Source: Oscheius sp. JU75 (lineage: Eukaryota; Nematoda; Chromadorea; Rhabditida; Rhabditidae). Taken from it: DNA of 64,000 nt. Where the stretch lies: the NCBI GenBank assembly GCA_037178855.1, contig JASJZC010000007.1, positions 1,550,001 to 1,614,000 on the forward strand. The letters are read 5' to 3'. Both the position numbers and the translations under genes were made by a program. The notes beneath the pieces were generated by a model. That model was not told the origin of the DNA. It did no database searches and saw nothing but the letters and a program-made list of their open reading frames with translations. This document shows positions 45,832 to 55,828 of the stretch, piece by piece (position 1 is the first letter of the stretch; each line of letters starts with the position of its first letter).

Positions 45832-46200
45832 CTAGAAACCCGTTTTTTTAAACAAACACCTTTCCCATTTTTGAATCTCTATCCCAAAATCCACTTCCCT
45901 TTCACACTTTAAACTCACTTCCTATCCCTCAAACCCACTCTTCAAACCCCCTTTCCACTTAATCGCCTTAGAACTTCCAAATCTTTGAAACCCCTTCCCA
46001 TCATTTGAACCCACATCTTACTTTCCAAATCTACGTCACTTTCAATCTTCACTCTCAATCTCAAAAGAGTGGAGAGTGGGGAAGTGAGTTTAAAACTCCT
46101 TTGAATGAACTTTCTATCTTCAGAACCCAATCCCTTTCCTTTGAATTCATATCCTATCGCTCAAACCCACTTCCGAGAATGATATGAGCATGAAAATAGG
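45832..46200. repeat. Degenerate CCCACTTCC-type low-complexity tract
   Basis: About 330 bp dominated by loose repeats of AAACCCACTTCC/CCCTTTCC with A/T spacers (45860-46180). There is a small hairpin-like patch near 46050-46080. It replaces the N-terminal exons of copy G1. Confidence 0.6.
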
Positions 46201-46935
46201 TACGCAGTGCGAATAAAGATGATGCTCAGTGCGGCTTTACAACATCATATTTGAACCCGGAAACTGTTCAGAAACGTTCTCGGCAGCGTATACTACCTGA
46301 CTTTGTAGCTTTGCCTCCGCAACTTCTCGGGGTCGTATTTTTTAAACCATTTGAGTAATAAAGGATATTGGGGATTAAAAGAAAACCTGAATCATTCTCA
46401 ATTAGATGCCGTAAAAACATGTACGGGCACAGTATTTTCCAGGCGCAGTCGATTGCAAAAATCCGCACCCTTGGAAACCGGGGTTTTTCAACTGTGAGCA
46501 TGTGTACTGCCCTAGTACTGCCTTTGTTCAACTACGTCATCCGTTTCTCCCAATTTGGTTGGGCTTGGGAAACTTGGTTACAGGTTCAGAATCCACCCCA
46601 TTCGTTGCGCGCAAAGTTTCAGACCGATACGGTAACTATGAATGGGTCTCTTCAGCTGGGTTTTTTAGACTTCCTATATTTTATATTTTTTTTTTCGAAA
46701 TTTTCAAAGCTTGTTGGGGGTTCATTTCTGGTTTTCTCACAAATGAATCAAATACGATGTAATAAAGTGGCTCAAGCGTTTGAAACAAGATTTTCAGTGT
46801 CCCGGAACTCACAAAACCACATGTCAAGTCCGTGCAGCAAATGGAAAAGTTTTGTAGTTGCTCGGAAATGGGTATATAGAAGCTCGGGGGCAGTTATGAC
46901 AAAAAAACGACCGCGAAAAGAAGGGTGGTTTCTAT
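46201..46935. other. Unassigned stretch with a 194-codon open frame
   Basis: A plus-strand frame runs 46368-46952 without stop. It has no signal, domain, family or splice context that I recognise, and its last codons lie in a MITE-like motif (CGCGAAAAGAAGGGTGGTT). I do not call it a gene. Confidence 0.35.
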
Positions 46936-47056
46936 TGATACTAACCGCTTGAGCTCCTTTGACTGTTCATCGCCGTCTCCTTGTCTCTCTATTGGAATTG
47001 TTGGTTCGTGTTCAATCAGCTTTTCACAACTCTGAAGTAAATAATCCATATGAATC
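46936..47056 (-). pseudogene. Shuffled GTPase exon fragment
   Basis: Reading minus, the exon encoding IEQIHM of the intact plus-strand gene breaks off and joins an intron end (TTTACTTCAG). EKLIEHEPTIPIERQGDGDE follows, then SKELKR at a GTTAG donor. In the intact gene these pieces come from different exons (61530 and 60600). Confidence 0.6.
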
Positions 47057-49664
47057 TGCTCAATTTATTGACTTCCACGGAGATCTTCCCCATTCGTGAG
47101 GCAAAAAAAAGTTTCTCAGAACTTTTGTAAAAAGACTGTAGAAAGTTTACCTCCTTTCTCTTCTTAATAATATCCATGATTTCCCTCTGATTTTTGGCTA
47201 TTTCAGCAGAAGATTGAGTTATGAATTCGATAGCTTTGCGGATCATGGTCGTGCTCAGAGTATCTTTCATGTAATGTGGTTCAAAGTCACAAATCATCGA
47301 GATCATGCTGAAAAATATTGTATTCGGATAGATGGCAACATACTTTGAAAGCTTCTCACGACCAAAATTCCAACTCTCCTGAAAACCTCTGATTTCATTT
47401 TGAGAGTACTTAATGTTGTAGCGACTGGCTGCGGCGTATCGAAAATGGATAGAGTTGAAGACAAAGTAGCGCCTGAAAATGATATTTTTCCGTAAACATT
47501 TTCCAAGAACTGACCCATCGAGCTGAATGCGAATTTTTTTTTCATCATAGATTTTATTTAGGTACTTTTTCAGAGTTGGATAAGTTTCCTGCGGATTGTA
47601 GCTTACTCCTTTGCCGTTAGACATACAGAATACAATATTGTTGGCAGCGGAGGCGTGTAGATGTCTCAGCAGCTCATTCATTCCATATGTAAAGCCAATA
47701 CTAAGACGAGCCTCGTTCGGTTTCAACAAAAACAGAAACGCATGAATCTTTCTAAAACCTCATAGGACAAAAACTATAATAAACATACTTGAAGGAGGAG
47801 ATAAAGTTGACAATTTTAGAAAAGTTCAACTTGTCTTGATCGATACCCCTTACGTCGCCAACGCCTGGAGTATCAATCAGGCGAAGAATCTTCTTGTTCC
47901 CAGTAGACCCAAACTCAAATATGTAGGATTTGGGTGACTGTGTTGCCGACTGTCCAGTACGATTGTCTTCGTCCTCACCGTCTCCTTGACTCTCTATCGA
48001 AATTGTTGGCTCGTGTTCAATCAGCTTTTCAAATCCCTGAAGTAAATTTTTCGAATTTCATTTGGCTTGATCGAGAGATTTTAACGAGTTTAACTCATGC
48101 AATAACGGTAAGAGGAGAGTATGAAGAGTTGACAATGTCCCCTAACGTTGCAATAACACAGCGCATGTAAAGCAATACTCACATTTGAATCGAAATGATG
48201 GAACGAGGTCTTGATAAGAACATTTGGACTTCTGCAAGCATCCTCCAGTGTCTGTCGAGTCAGCAAGTTTGCAACCGCGTTGATGAAAGTCGATTTCCCG
48301 TTGCCAGTACCTCCCAGAATGACAACATTCATCTCATCGGGCATGCTGAAAAGATAGTATCGCAAACACTGCCTATGACTCACTTGGGGAACATATCTAA
48401 TTGTGGTTGAAAATCTTGAACTGCATCTTCGAACGCCTCTTCTTCTTCGTCTTCATCCTTATCAGAAAGCGTAGATTGCAGATGTTTCCCGATAGAACAA
48501 TGTTCTTCTTTTCTAGAAGATTTGTCTCCCTTGTTTCCCAGTTTTCCGCGATCGGTTTTTGCAGAGTCCGCTTCCTTCACAAGTTTTCTAAAAATAACTT
48601 TATATGTAGCAGCTAGATGTAAAATACTTGTGTGTTTTTGACTTTCCGGATCGTTTCCCGGTTGGTTGCTCTTCTTCTTCTTTCGGTAGATATTTCTTGC
48701 CTGTCTTGCTGCTTCTGAAGCATCAAAATCACGATGTGAAAATTGCAGATCACTTTTACAACCGAGGATAGAATTGAGATTCTTGACTATGGGAAAGTTT
48801 GTATCAAGCCATGATGTCACGTTTACGATCACTATGATTCATTATTTGTAAAAGTTATGTTTAAACAAAACAAAAAACAAAAAAACGTCTGCCTCGTCCA
48901 CTAAACGAGTTTACTCGCCAGCTACCTCGTTGTAACGAGCAATCTTTTGATAACTAACCGCTTGAGCTCATTTGTCGGTTCATCTTTGACTGGATCCTCT
49001 CTCTCTTTTTCCTCCACTATTCCGTTCTTGAGCTTCCAGCGGCCGAAAGCCTCCTTAGCCTTTATGTTTCCGTATTGCTTCACAAGTTGTTCCAGTCCCT
49101 TGACATCTTCTGCTTTCTCAAAGTCAATGGCTAGCCCCTGAACATTTTCGGGCAACTGTGGAATGAACTCCGTACTGTTCTCCTAAAGTTTTTTTATTAG
49201 TTACTTTCAAAAACCAGGAAACCTTTTCATTCAGCCATACTTCACACTTTTCGTAAATCGAGTACTTGACGTCAACTTTCTTGATGCGATTGAGCCGATC
49301 TTCTATTGACATGTCGAACTTGAGAATCATTCGGACCTTTTCTCGCTCTTCCTCGTCAGATATGTCAGCCAAAAACGGCGGTTCATCCTTATCAGCGAGC
49401 TGAAAACAGTAAGTACGAATTTCTAACCGACCTAATCGATGTAGAAAAGAAAAAAAAATTAACTAAAGTATATATTAAGCTTTGTTGCATAACCACCCAC
49501 AGGGTTGAACTCACGTCTTGCGGGATGACGAGTTCTGAAGAAGATGATTGCTGATTCCTAGTGACTATAGATTCCGGAACACAAACTCCTCCAACTGGGT
49601 TATCCATTGTATGAGTGTTGGAGTCAAAACTTCGCAATAAAAATTCATTTATTGAAAAAAGCAA
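47016..49664 (-). pseudogene. P-loop GTPase, copy G2, lacking 5' end and 3' module
   Basis: Appears identical to the intact gene 59878-63565 between 49625 and 47495, including introns. That span covers the acidic N-terminal region, P-loop GGTGNGKSTF (near 48310), DTPGVGD, the KPNEARL..ELLRHLH block and CMSNGKG. Beyond 47495 it continues as a diverged but still related sequence (FVFNSIHFRYAAASRYN). It then runs into a shuffled fragment and a stop at 47016, so the Cys/His module and C-terminus are lost. Upstream of 49625 the start exon and promoter are missing, and the frame enters unrelated sequence (MLFSINEFLLRSF). Confidence 0.75.
47495..49625 (-). repeat. 2,131-bp inverted repeat, arm 1
   Basis: Reverse complement of 59941-62071 with no difference that I can find (coordinates sum to 109,566 throughout). 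One edge is inside an intron (GGAAAATGTT then TACGG versus AGAAA). The other is in an exon at GACTCC. Confidence 0.9.
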
Positions 49665-49699
49665 TCCGCGAAAAGAGGGAAGGTTTGGAGTCTACAAAA

Positions 49700-50145
49700 T
49701 TCTATTTCTTCCACATTTGATTGTAAAACCGACATTCGTTATGTTTACATAAACAATCCGCACTAAAGATAACTTTCATGGCACGTGGAAATATACAATA
49801 TAATGCAAGATAAGTTTAAAAGTCCATTTCAATAGTAGAGATAGACGATTTTTTTTACATAATGATGAAAATTAGCGGATTACTGTATGAATTGAAAAGT
49901 CTTCGAAGCCGCCTCTCTTGTATAATAAGACTATTGGGGCGGCGCTATGTTGGGCGGAGTTTTTTTAATTTCTCACTCCATTTACGTACATTCGACTCTT
50001 ATCAAAACGCGGCGCTGTCCCGCTTCTGCTCCTTTCTTTTACGCTTTCCATAATACCACTTATATTTTCAGTCATGCCCCTACACCCACCTTCAAATGGA
50101 AGACGTCAGACGACAAAATGACAGCTAATGATTTTTCCGACTCTG
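49700..50145 (+). pseudogene. Orphan promoter and first exon of a GTPase gene
   Basis: Aligns by eye with 59540-59940, the upstream region and first exon of the intact GTPase gene, at moderate divergence and in the same orientation. Shared blocks are AATATACAATATAATGCAAG, TCTTCGAAGCCGCCTCTCTT, a TATTTTCAG acceptor and GGAAGACGTCAGACGA. It is not followed by the rest of a gene. The TATA box is altered (TATAATAAG at 49921-49929 versus TATATAAAG), and the start codon context reads TTCAGTCATG. Confidence 0.65.
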
Positions 50146-50221
50146 ACTTCGTATTCCTTGCTCAATGTAATAACATTTTAGTGTTCCGAATATAACTGCC
50201 TGTCCTCATATTGTGTACACT

Positions 50222-50275
50222 AAAAGAAACATAAATATTACATTGATAGTAGAAGCAATTACTACTTCACAACAT
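50222..50275 (-). repeat. Truncated 3' LTR of the Gypsy element
   Basis: 54 bp matching the first part of the 5' LTR (TGTTGTGAAGTAGTAATTGC onward, minus strand). Immediately upstream on that strand is a purine tract (AAGAAGGGGAGA), the expected polypurine primer. Confidence 0.75.
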
Positions 50276-50285
50276 CTCCCCTTCT

Positions 50286-51218
50286 TCAAAGACCAGTGGC
50301 GACGTCGAAGAAATGAACTTGGTGGCGGGCACGTGCACGAGATCGTCGGAAGAAGTTTCCTTCGTACTTCTTGTGTCTCAGGATTGATTTGACGAATCCT
50401 TGCTTCGGCAGCTTGTACTCGCCCATCAAAATGTTCTGGTCTTCGGAGACCGATCTGTAGCGCATCTGGTTAGCTTGTCTTTTTTGGATCTTCCCATCGA
50501 CCTTGACTTCGTAACAGCTGTTTCCAAGGCGTCGGATCACTTCACCAGCGGACCAATTCACCTTTCCGCGACAGTAGGCTGTAGTCCAGCCAAGATCCGT
50601 CACTTCAAATTTCCTCGGTTTCGCGTTGTGGTGTCGATTGAACTGCTTGGCCATCTTGTTGCCTCGTTCTCCCTCCTCTGTAGACGTTTCGAGTTTCATC
50701 AGGTCTAGCGGAATCCTCATCTTCCGTCCGAGGAAATGTTCGGCAGGGGATTTACCTTCCGGAGCAGCAGCACACGGCGTGTAGCGGTAAGTCATAAGGA
50801 ACGTCTGCAGAGACTCTGTAGTATTAGTAGACATCTTGAGCTTGGCCAGGGTCCTCTTGAACGTGTTCACAAAGATTTCAGCTTGTCCGTTGGATTGTGG
50901 ATGAAACGGTGGGGAGCGGACGTGTCGAATTCCTCTCATTCGGCAGAAATCTTCGAATTCACCAGATGTGAATTGCGTTCCATTGTCCGTGACCAGTGTC
51001 TTCGGGTATCCATAGCTGCTGAACAGTTCGGTCAGCCTCTTGCACGTTCTTCTCGTCGTAGTCGACGTCATCTCCGATACATCTGGCCATCTGGAGTAGG
51101 CATCCACCACGACCAAATACATCTTCCCGTCTATCGGTCCAGCAAAATCGGCGTGGACTCGATCCCAAGGTCCAGTCGGCTTCTTCCATGGATGGAGTTC
51201 GTTCTTCTTAGGCATCAT
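50286..51218 (-). CDS. Gypsy integrase (core and C-terminal part), remnant
   Basis: A 310-codon frame. The catalytic core shows HADFAGPIDGKMYLVV (first Asp), VTDNGTQFTS (second Asp) and SNGQAEIFVNTFKR (Glu). A chromodomain-free C-terminal region with a GPY-like beta segment (VNWSAGEVIRRLGNSCYEVK) follows. The HHCC zinc finger normally preceding the core is absent. Confidence 0.85.
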   Translation of the reverse strand: MMPKKNELHPWKKPTGPWDRVHADFAGPIDGKMYLVVVDAYSRWPDVSEMTSTTTRRTCKRLTELFSSYGYPKTLVTDNGTQFTSGEFEDFCRMRGIRHVRSPPFHPQSNGQAEIFVNTFKRTLAKLKMSTNTTESLQTFLMTYRYTPCAAAPEGKSPAEHFLGRKMRIPLDLMKLETSTEEGERGNKMAKQFNRHHNAKPRKFEVTDLGWTTAYCRGKVNWSAGEVIRRLGNSCYEVKVDGKIQKRQANQMRYRSVSEDQNILMGEYKLPKQGFVKSILRHKKYEGNFFRRSRARARHQVHFFDVATGL

Positions 51219-52470
51219 ACTGACCAGTTAAGTAGAGGCAGTTCTGGATCAGCTTGAGGTGATCCCGATGAGCGGCAAACTTCTTGACCAATGGGTCCTT
51301 TATCTTTTTCGGCCATTGACCCCGTCCGATATATCTTGTGATTTCCGACAAGACTATGTCTTTCGAAGTCTCTCCAACCAAGTGTTCGCTGTCTACGGGA
51401 AGACGTTCCATCTGTGTCCATTCGTCCTGTTGGTGGGAAAGCGCAGCAATGACGACTTCTTCATCCGGTAGAGACTGCGACTTCATGAGCCGCGACAACA
51501 CATCAGCTTGGCCGAATGCCAGTGTATTACGATACTCGATCGAGAAGTCGTATCCTAGCAGCTTGGTACACCATCTCTGGAGACGATTGGCTGTGTATAC
51601 CGGAACTCCCGTCTTGCTTCCGAAGATTGACAGCAACGGTTTGTGGTCGGTCAGCAGCAAGAATCTCCTTCCATAGACGTATCGATGGAACTTCTCCACT
51701 GCGAAGATGATACCCAGCCCTTCTTTCTCGATCTGGCTGTAGGTCCTCTCAGCACCAGTCAGCGTTCTGTTGACATGAAGAATTGCCTTCTCAGATCCAT
51801 CCGGGTAACGGGGACTTAGAACACTACCAATTCCATAATGTCTCGCGTCAGCAGCTACGACGATCGGCAACATCGGGTCATAGTGCGCGAGGAGTAACGG
51901 TGACTGTAATAGCTCCTTGGCTCGGACGAACGCGCCCTCACACAACTTCGAACCTCTTACGGAACAGTGACTTCTTGGATCCAAACAGCTTCGCGAGTGC
52001 TTCGACAGCTTCTGTCCACTCCAGATCCTTCGACAACTTCGGAAGAATGTGTCTCGAGAAGCGGTGGTAGCTTTCGTGTCTAATCCATCCAGCAACAGTC
52101 CAGTCTTGGTCGCAGTGTCCATCTCAGCACATCCCACTTCAAATGTCCTCTCGTTTCGAGCCATCCAGCGGTCGTAGCCCTCGTCGTCATCTGGGTCGAA
52201 GTTGTACTTGTCAATCCTTCTGATTATGGTGTCGTACAGCGAATCGTTGATTGTAGTTGTACTTCCACCAGAACATCCCATCGACTCGGCTAAGTGCTTG
52301 AACATCTGAACCGTCTCTTCCTTCTGTTGTCTCAGCTACAAATCGAATTGTTCCTTCTGCTCCCTCTGTTGTTTCCTCTGCTTCTGGAGAAGCTGCAGTA
52401 GAAGTTGGTTCGTATCCAACTTGTCTGGTTCTTCAGCGTCATCCCAGTCCCTGTTCTTTCGGTAGGCCAT
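51208..52470 (-). pseudogene. Gypsy Gag joined to RNase H, remnant
   Basis: Gag begins MAYRKNRDWDDAEEP at 52470 and is interrupted by a TAG near 52337. After GLDTKATTA the Gag frame slips by one base and ends near 51955. RNase H (IVVAADARHYGIGSVLSPRY, YSQIEKEGLGIIFAVEKF, LLTDHKPLLSIFG) then continues to 51208. Protease and reverse transcriptase are deleted. Confidence 0.8.
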
Positions 52471-52494
52471 GTTCGGTAGATCCTGATCGCCAGT

Positions 52495-52637
52495 TGTTGT
52501 AACACGGGAGAGTGAAGTAGTTTAATCGAATCCCAAAATCTCGAAGTGCCAAAAGCGCACTCATATTATATAATAATAGAACACAAAAGAAACATAAATA
52601 TTACATTGATAGTAGAAGCAATTACTACTTCACAACA
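52495..52637 (-). repeat. 5' LTR of the Gypsy element, 143 bp
   Basis: Minus strand begins TGTTGTGAAG and ends TTACAACA (TG...CA). Its outer end abuts GTTGGCA of a mariner terminus, so the element landed in mariner copy M2. Confidence 0.8.
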
Positions 52638-53830
52638 GTTGGCACACAACTTTTCGCTTTTTGTAAACATGTCCTTTGCCTTGTTTACGACAACCACCGA
52701 GCTACTGGTTATAACACCTCGTGTTGCTCAATCAGTCGTCTACCACCACCATACAGGACACCACTTCCCTTCTTCTTATTCTCTATTCTCTGTTCGTTTT
52801 GATCCGGACTATTGATGACCTGCCACTCTACCATCTGCAATATATCATGTTAAATGAGTTCCTCAAAGGTACGAATGGAGCCCAAACGGTGGCTAATATC
52901 AACGATGTTTATGGCCAAGAGACAACATCTACGAGGGTATGCCTGTCGTGCTTCCATCGCTTTCGATCTGGGGACAAAGCGTCGAAAATGAGCCAAGGTC
53001 AAATCGATCAACAAGTTTCGATGAAGCTGCTGCAGCTCGTGAACGAGAATAATGGGCAGACTGCCCGTGAACTAGCAGAGGCACTGTCTATCAGTCATGC
53101 CGCAGTGACTGATAGACAGTGAGTGGGACATCATTTGAAGCAATTGAGATTTATGAAGAAACTGGGCACTTGGTTGCCGCATGACCTCAGTGACACCCAG
53201 AAATGACAGCTCATGTTCGTCACCCATTCTCTCCTGTCCGGGTATGAGAGAAATCCTTTTTGCCACGCCTGGTGACGGGGAATGAGAAGTGGGTGACGTA
53301 CGTACGTAAACATCAAAAGGAAGCGGAACGACCGCTTATGTAAATGTAACTCCTTAGATTTCGTGACGGGACCGTTTATAGTTAGCATGCAAACATTGAA
53401 TGTTCAGCATTATTTTTCAGTTTGGTTGTAACACCGGTAAAAGTTCATAAACTAGTAGGTATGTCCACTGAATAAAGCCCCGAACGTGCAACGTGGACTC
53501 GCGCACATGAGATCCACGACCTGAGTTGGAAGATTATTCCCCATCCTCCTTATAGCACGGACCTTGTTCCTTCCATGTATTATCTGTTCCGGCCTCTCAA
53601 CAACGAGATTGGAAGCCAACAGTTCGATTCCGACGGCGCACTCAAAACCTGCTTGACAAACTTCTTCGCATCGAAACCCAAGGTGTTCTACGAGCGTGGC
53701 ATCCGTAAGCTACCCGTGAAATGGGCAGACGTGGTACATCATAACGGTGATTACAAGGAAAGAACAAGTTGTTTGGAAGTCAATATTTTTTTGCATTTGA
53801 AAAAGCGAAAAGACTAAGCTGCCAACCCAA
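52638..53830 (+). mobile_element. Mariner copy M2, near full length but mutated
   Basis: The left TIR is cut at its tip by the Gypsy LTR. The right TIR ends GCCAACCCAA followed by TA (53831-53832). It encodes a mariner transposase N-terminus (ANINDVYGQETTSTRVC, CFHRFRSGD, QTARELAEALSISHAAV) and a degraded core. The core has TGNEKWVTYV near 53275, where mariner has TGDEKW (Asp to Asn), and PPYSTDLVPSMYYLFR near 53560, where the family has PSDY (Asp to Met). KVFYERGIRKLP closes the gene. Stops and frameshifts separate the blocks. Confidence 0.85.
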
Positions 53831-53832
53831 TA

Positions 53833-54230
53833 CTTTGGCAAGTCATGAGTCAGATCGGAAAACAGCGTCTTTGGAAGTATGTTACTTCTTCAGTGGTATC
53901 TTGACTGGGATAAATATACGGGCAGATTGAACTGTGAGAGGTTAAAGCGAGTTCTCAAATGGGCCTTGTAGAGAAAATAGAGGTTGACAGAAGAAGGTAG
54001 GTATCGAATAAAGCTCAGTTGAGTGAGGCTATAACTGTCGCTTGATCCCTTAGAGGGCATTACGTTTTCATTGAAAATATGCAGTGGTCAGACTCAGAAG
54101 AAAGACATGGATTTGACTTTTTGTACGAAGTATTGCTCACTTCATCGATACCCTTATTATTCTTAGAAAGAGAAAAGGCAAATCTATTTTACTTTAATGA
54201 ATCCACTTTTTCACAAATTCAGATTTAGGA
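53833..54230. other. Gene-free stretch between mariner copies
   Basis: No gene or repeat that I can name. Confidence 0.4.
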
Positions 54231-54482
54231 GTTTGGGCTCCATTCGTACCTTTGAGGAACTCATTTAACATGACATATTGCAGTAGAGTGGCAGGTCATC
54301 AATAGTTCGGATCAAAACAAACAGAGAATAGAGAATAAGAAGAAGGGAAGTGGTGTCCTGTATGGTGGTGGTAGAGGACTGATTGAGCAACACGAGGTGT
54401 TACAACCAGTAGCTCGGTGGTTGTCGTAAACAAGGCAAAGGACATGTTTACAAAAAGCGAAAAGACTTCTATGCCAGCCCAA
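54231..54482 (-). mobile_element. Mariner fragment M3 (5' end only)
   Basis: Reverse complement of the first 250 bp of M2. The terminus GCCAGCCCAA is followed by TA at 54483-54484. It ends 25 bp before the 1,099-bp repeat copy 2. Confidence 0.8.
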
Positions 54483-54507
54483 TATAACAGTAAAAATACA
54501 AAAAATA

Positions 54508-55606
54508 CAATTTTCGAGCGTAAGATGCTATTCCACGATGTTTTATCAAGTTTTAGACTGTTCGACACGGCATCGTAATTGGCATGTCTACTATTTACGA
54601 AGATGTGAACAATGATCGAAGCAGACTGTCTTTATTTTACACGAAATACATCAAGACCATTGAAAACATCCAATATAATAAAAAACTTTGACAAATCTTC
54701 CTACATTTCTTTCGAAATCTTTTTCGCTTTGTCTTTTCTCACCGCCTACTGATAAGACGTCTTTTGGAAAACAAGCCTGTCTTTTTAGTTCGCCTGACAT
54801 CCTGACAACGAAATGAGCAATACGTAAGTTTGTCCATTTATTTATACGTATTCTTTCGAACATACAAACTTCTGTTGCAGGCGTAATTTTGTTTACTCCG
54901 AGGACGATTCAAGTGATGGTGAGGAAGAAAAGAGTCGACAAAACCGGTACGATACCGATATTTATACATTGTCGTTTAAATTTCCTTCAGTGATGACTCA
55001 AGTTCGGACGGTTCTGCATCTGAAGAGTCGTCTGACGATGAGCCAGAAGACCAAGAATCTAGCAGTGGAGAATCTTCCCAGGAAGACGAGGAAGACAGAG
55101 AGGACGAAATGTTCGTCTTTTTTGCCAGTGTTGATAGCATTCTATTTAGGAGAGAACATATTGAAGCCATGTTAACCAGCTTGAAGGATCATTACGACCA
55201 AATGATGCAAGGAAAACTGCGCGACATTGAGAGCAAAAAGAATACTGAGATTGAGGAATTTCGAAGACAAGAAAAGGTTTGCTCAACAAAACTAAGTACC
55301 AAAGTGTTGAAGGCTTTTACAGAAGAAATGGGAGCCCTGAAAGCGGAAAGAGGAGCGAATGTGGAAATCATTGAAGAACTACGCAGAGAACTGGCCGAAC
55401 AACGACTTACTTTTGAACAAATCCTCGAAAACATCCTGGAAAACCAATAAAATTAAGAATGTCGAAGTTGTTTGGATCTATTTCCTACTTTTAGTGAAGA
55501 CAGCACGTCTGGTTTTGACCGTTCTCCACTCTTTTTCAATGAATTTGTCCAAAAGGAAGAACGGAAAAGCGTAGTCGATAAATTCCTGCGAGGCTAAGCG
55601 TGTTCA
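54508..55606 (+). repeat. 1,099-bp direct repeat, copy 2
   Basis: See copy 1 at 41830-42928. Here the repeat is bordered on the left by mariner M3. Confidence 0.9.
54813..55450 (+). CDS. Acidic-serine, coiled-coil small protein, copy 2
   Basis: Appears identical to 42135-42772 in exons and introns. Ser/Asp/Glu-rich N-terminus, then about 100 residues of coiled coil ending ENILENQ. Convergent with the intact GTPase gene 55829-58973, whose stop lies 378 bp away. The same pairing is seen at copy 1, so the pair was duplicated as a unit. Confidence 0.6.
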
Positions 55607-55828
55607 GCGCGAGACAGCAGAGCAACTTCCAACATGTTCCTTTTGTGTTCCAACAGCCTGTGAAGAAATAATTGATTTCATCTTATCTGAGGATTAGTCG
55701 AACAGAGAGAAACGATCACTTGGGTTTGTCTCATAATAAGGTCAAGAAACATTTTATTCACAACAATGAAACTGTGTCACACGAAGCAAAGAATAAGAAG
55801 CAACGCTCACAAAAAGAAGACGATGAAT

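Larger units (their letters stand above)
50222..52637 (-). mobile_element. Ty3/Gypsy LTR retrotransposon, internally deleted
   Basis: Minus-strand order is 5' LTR (52637-52495, 143 bp, TGTTG...CAACA), a primer-site-like TGGCGATCAGGA 2 bp inside, Gag from 52470 (stop codon near 52337), RNase H, integrase, purine tract, then a truncated 3' LTR. Protease and reverse transcriptase are missing: Gag runs into RNase H near 51945 with a frameshift. The zinc-finger start of integrase is also missing, at the 51218 junction. A host-genome retroelement remnant that cannot move by itself. Confidence 0.85.

Noticed and set aside
47016-47140. C-terminal tail of the G2 ORF as real protein
   Set aside because: It is read-through of an intron donor (GTAAACTTTC) that is spliced in the homologous intact gene.
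50400-52070. Plus-strand ORFs up to 173 codons
   Set aside because: Antisense to Gypsy integrase and RNase H.
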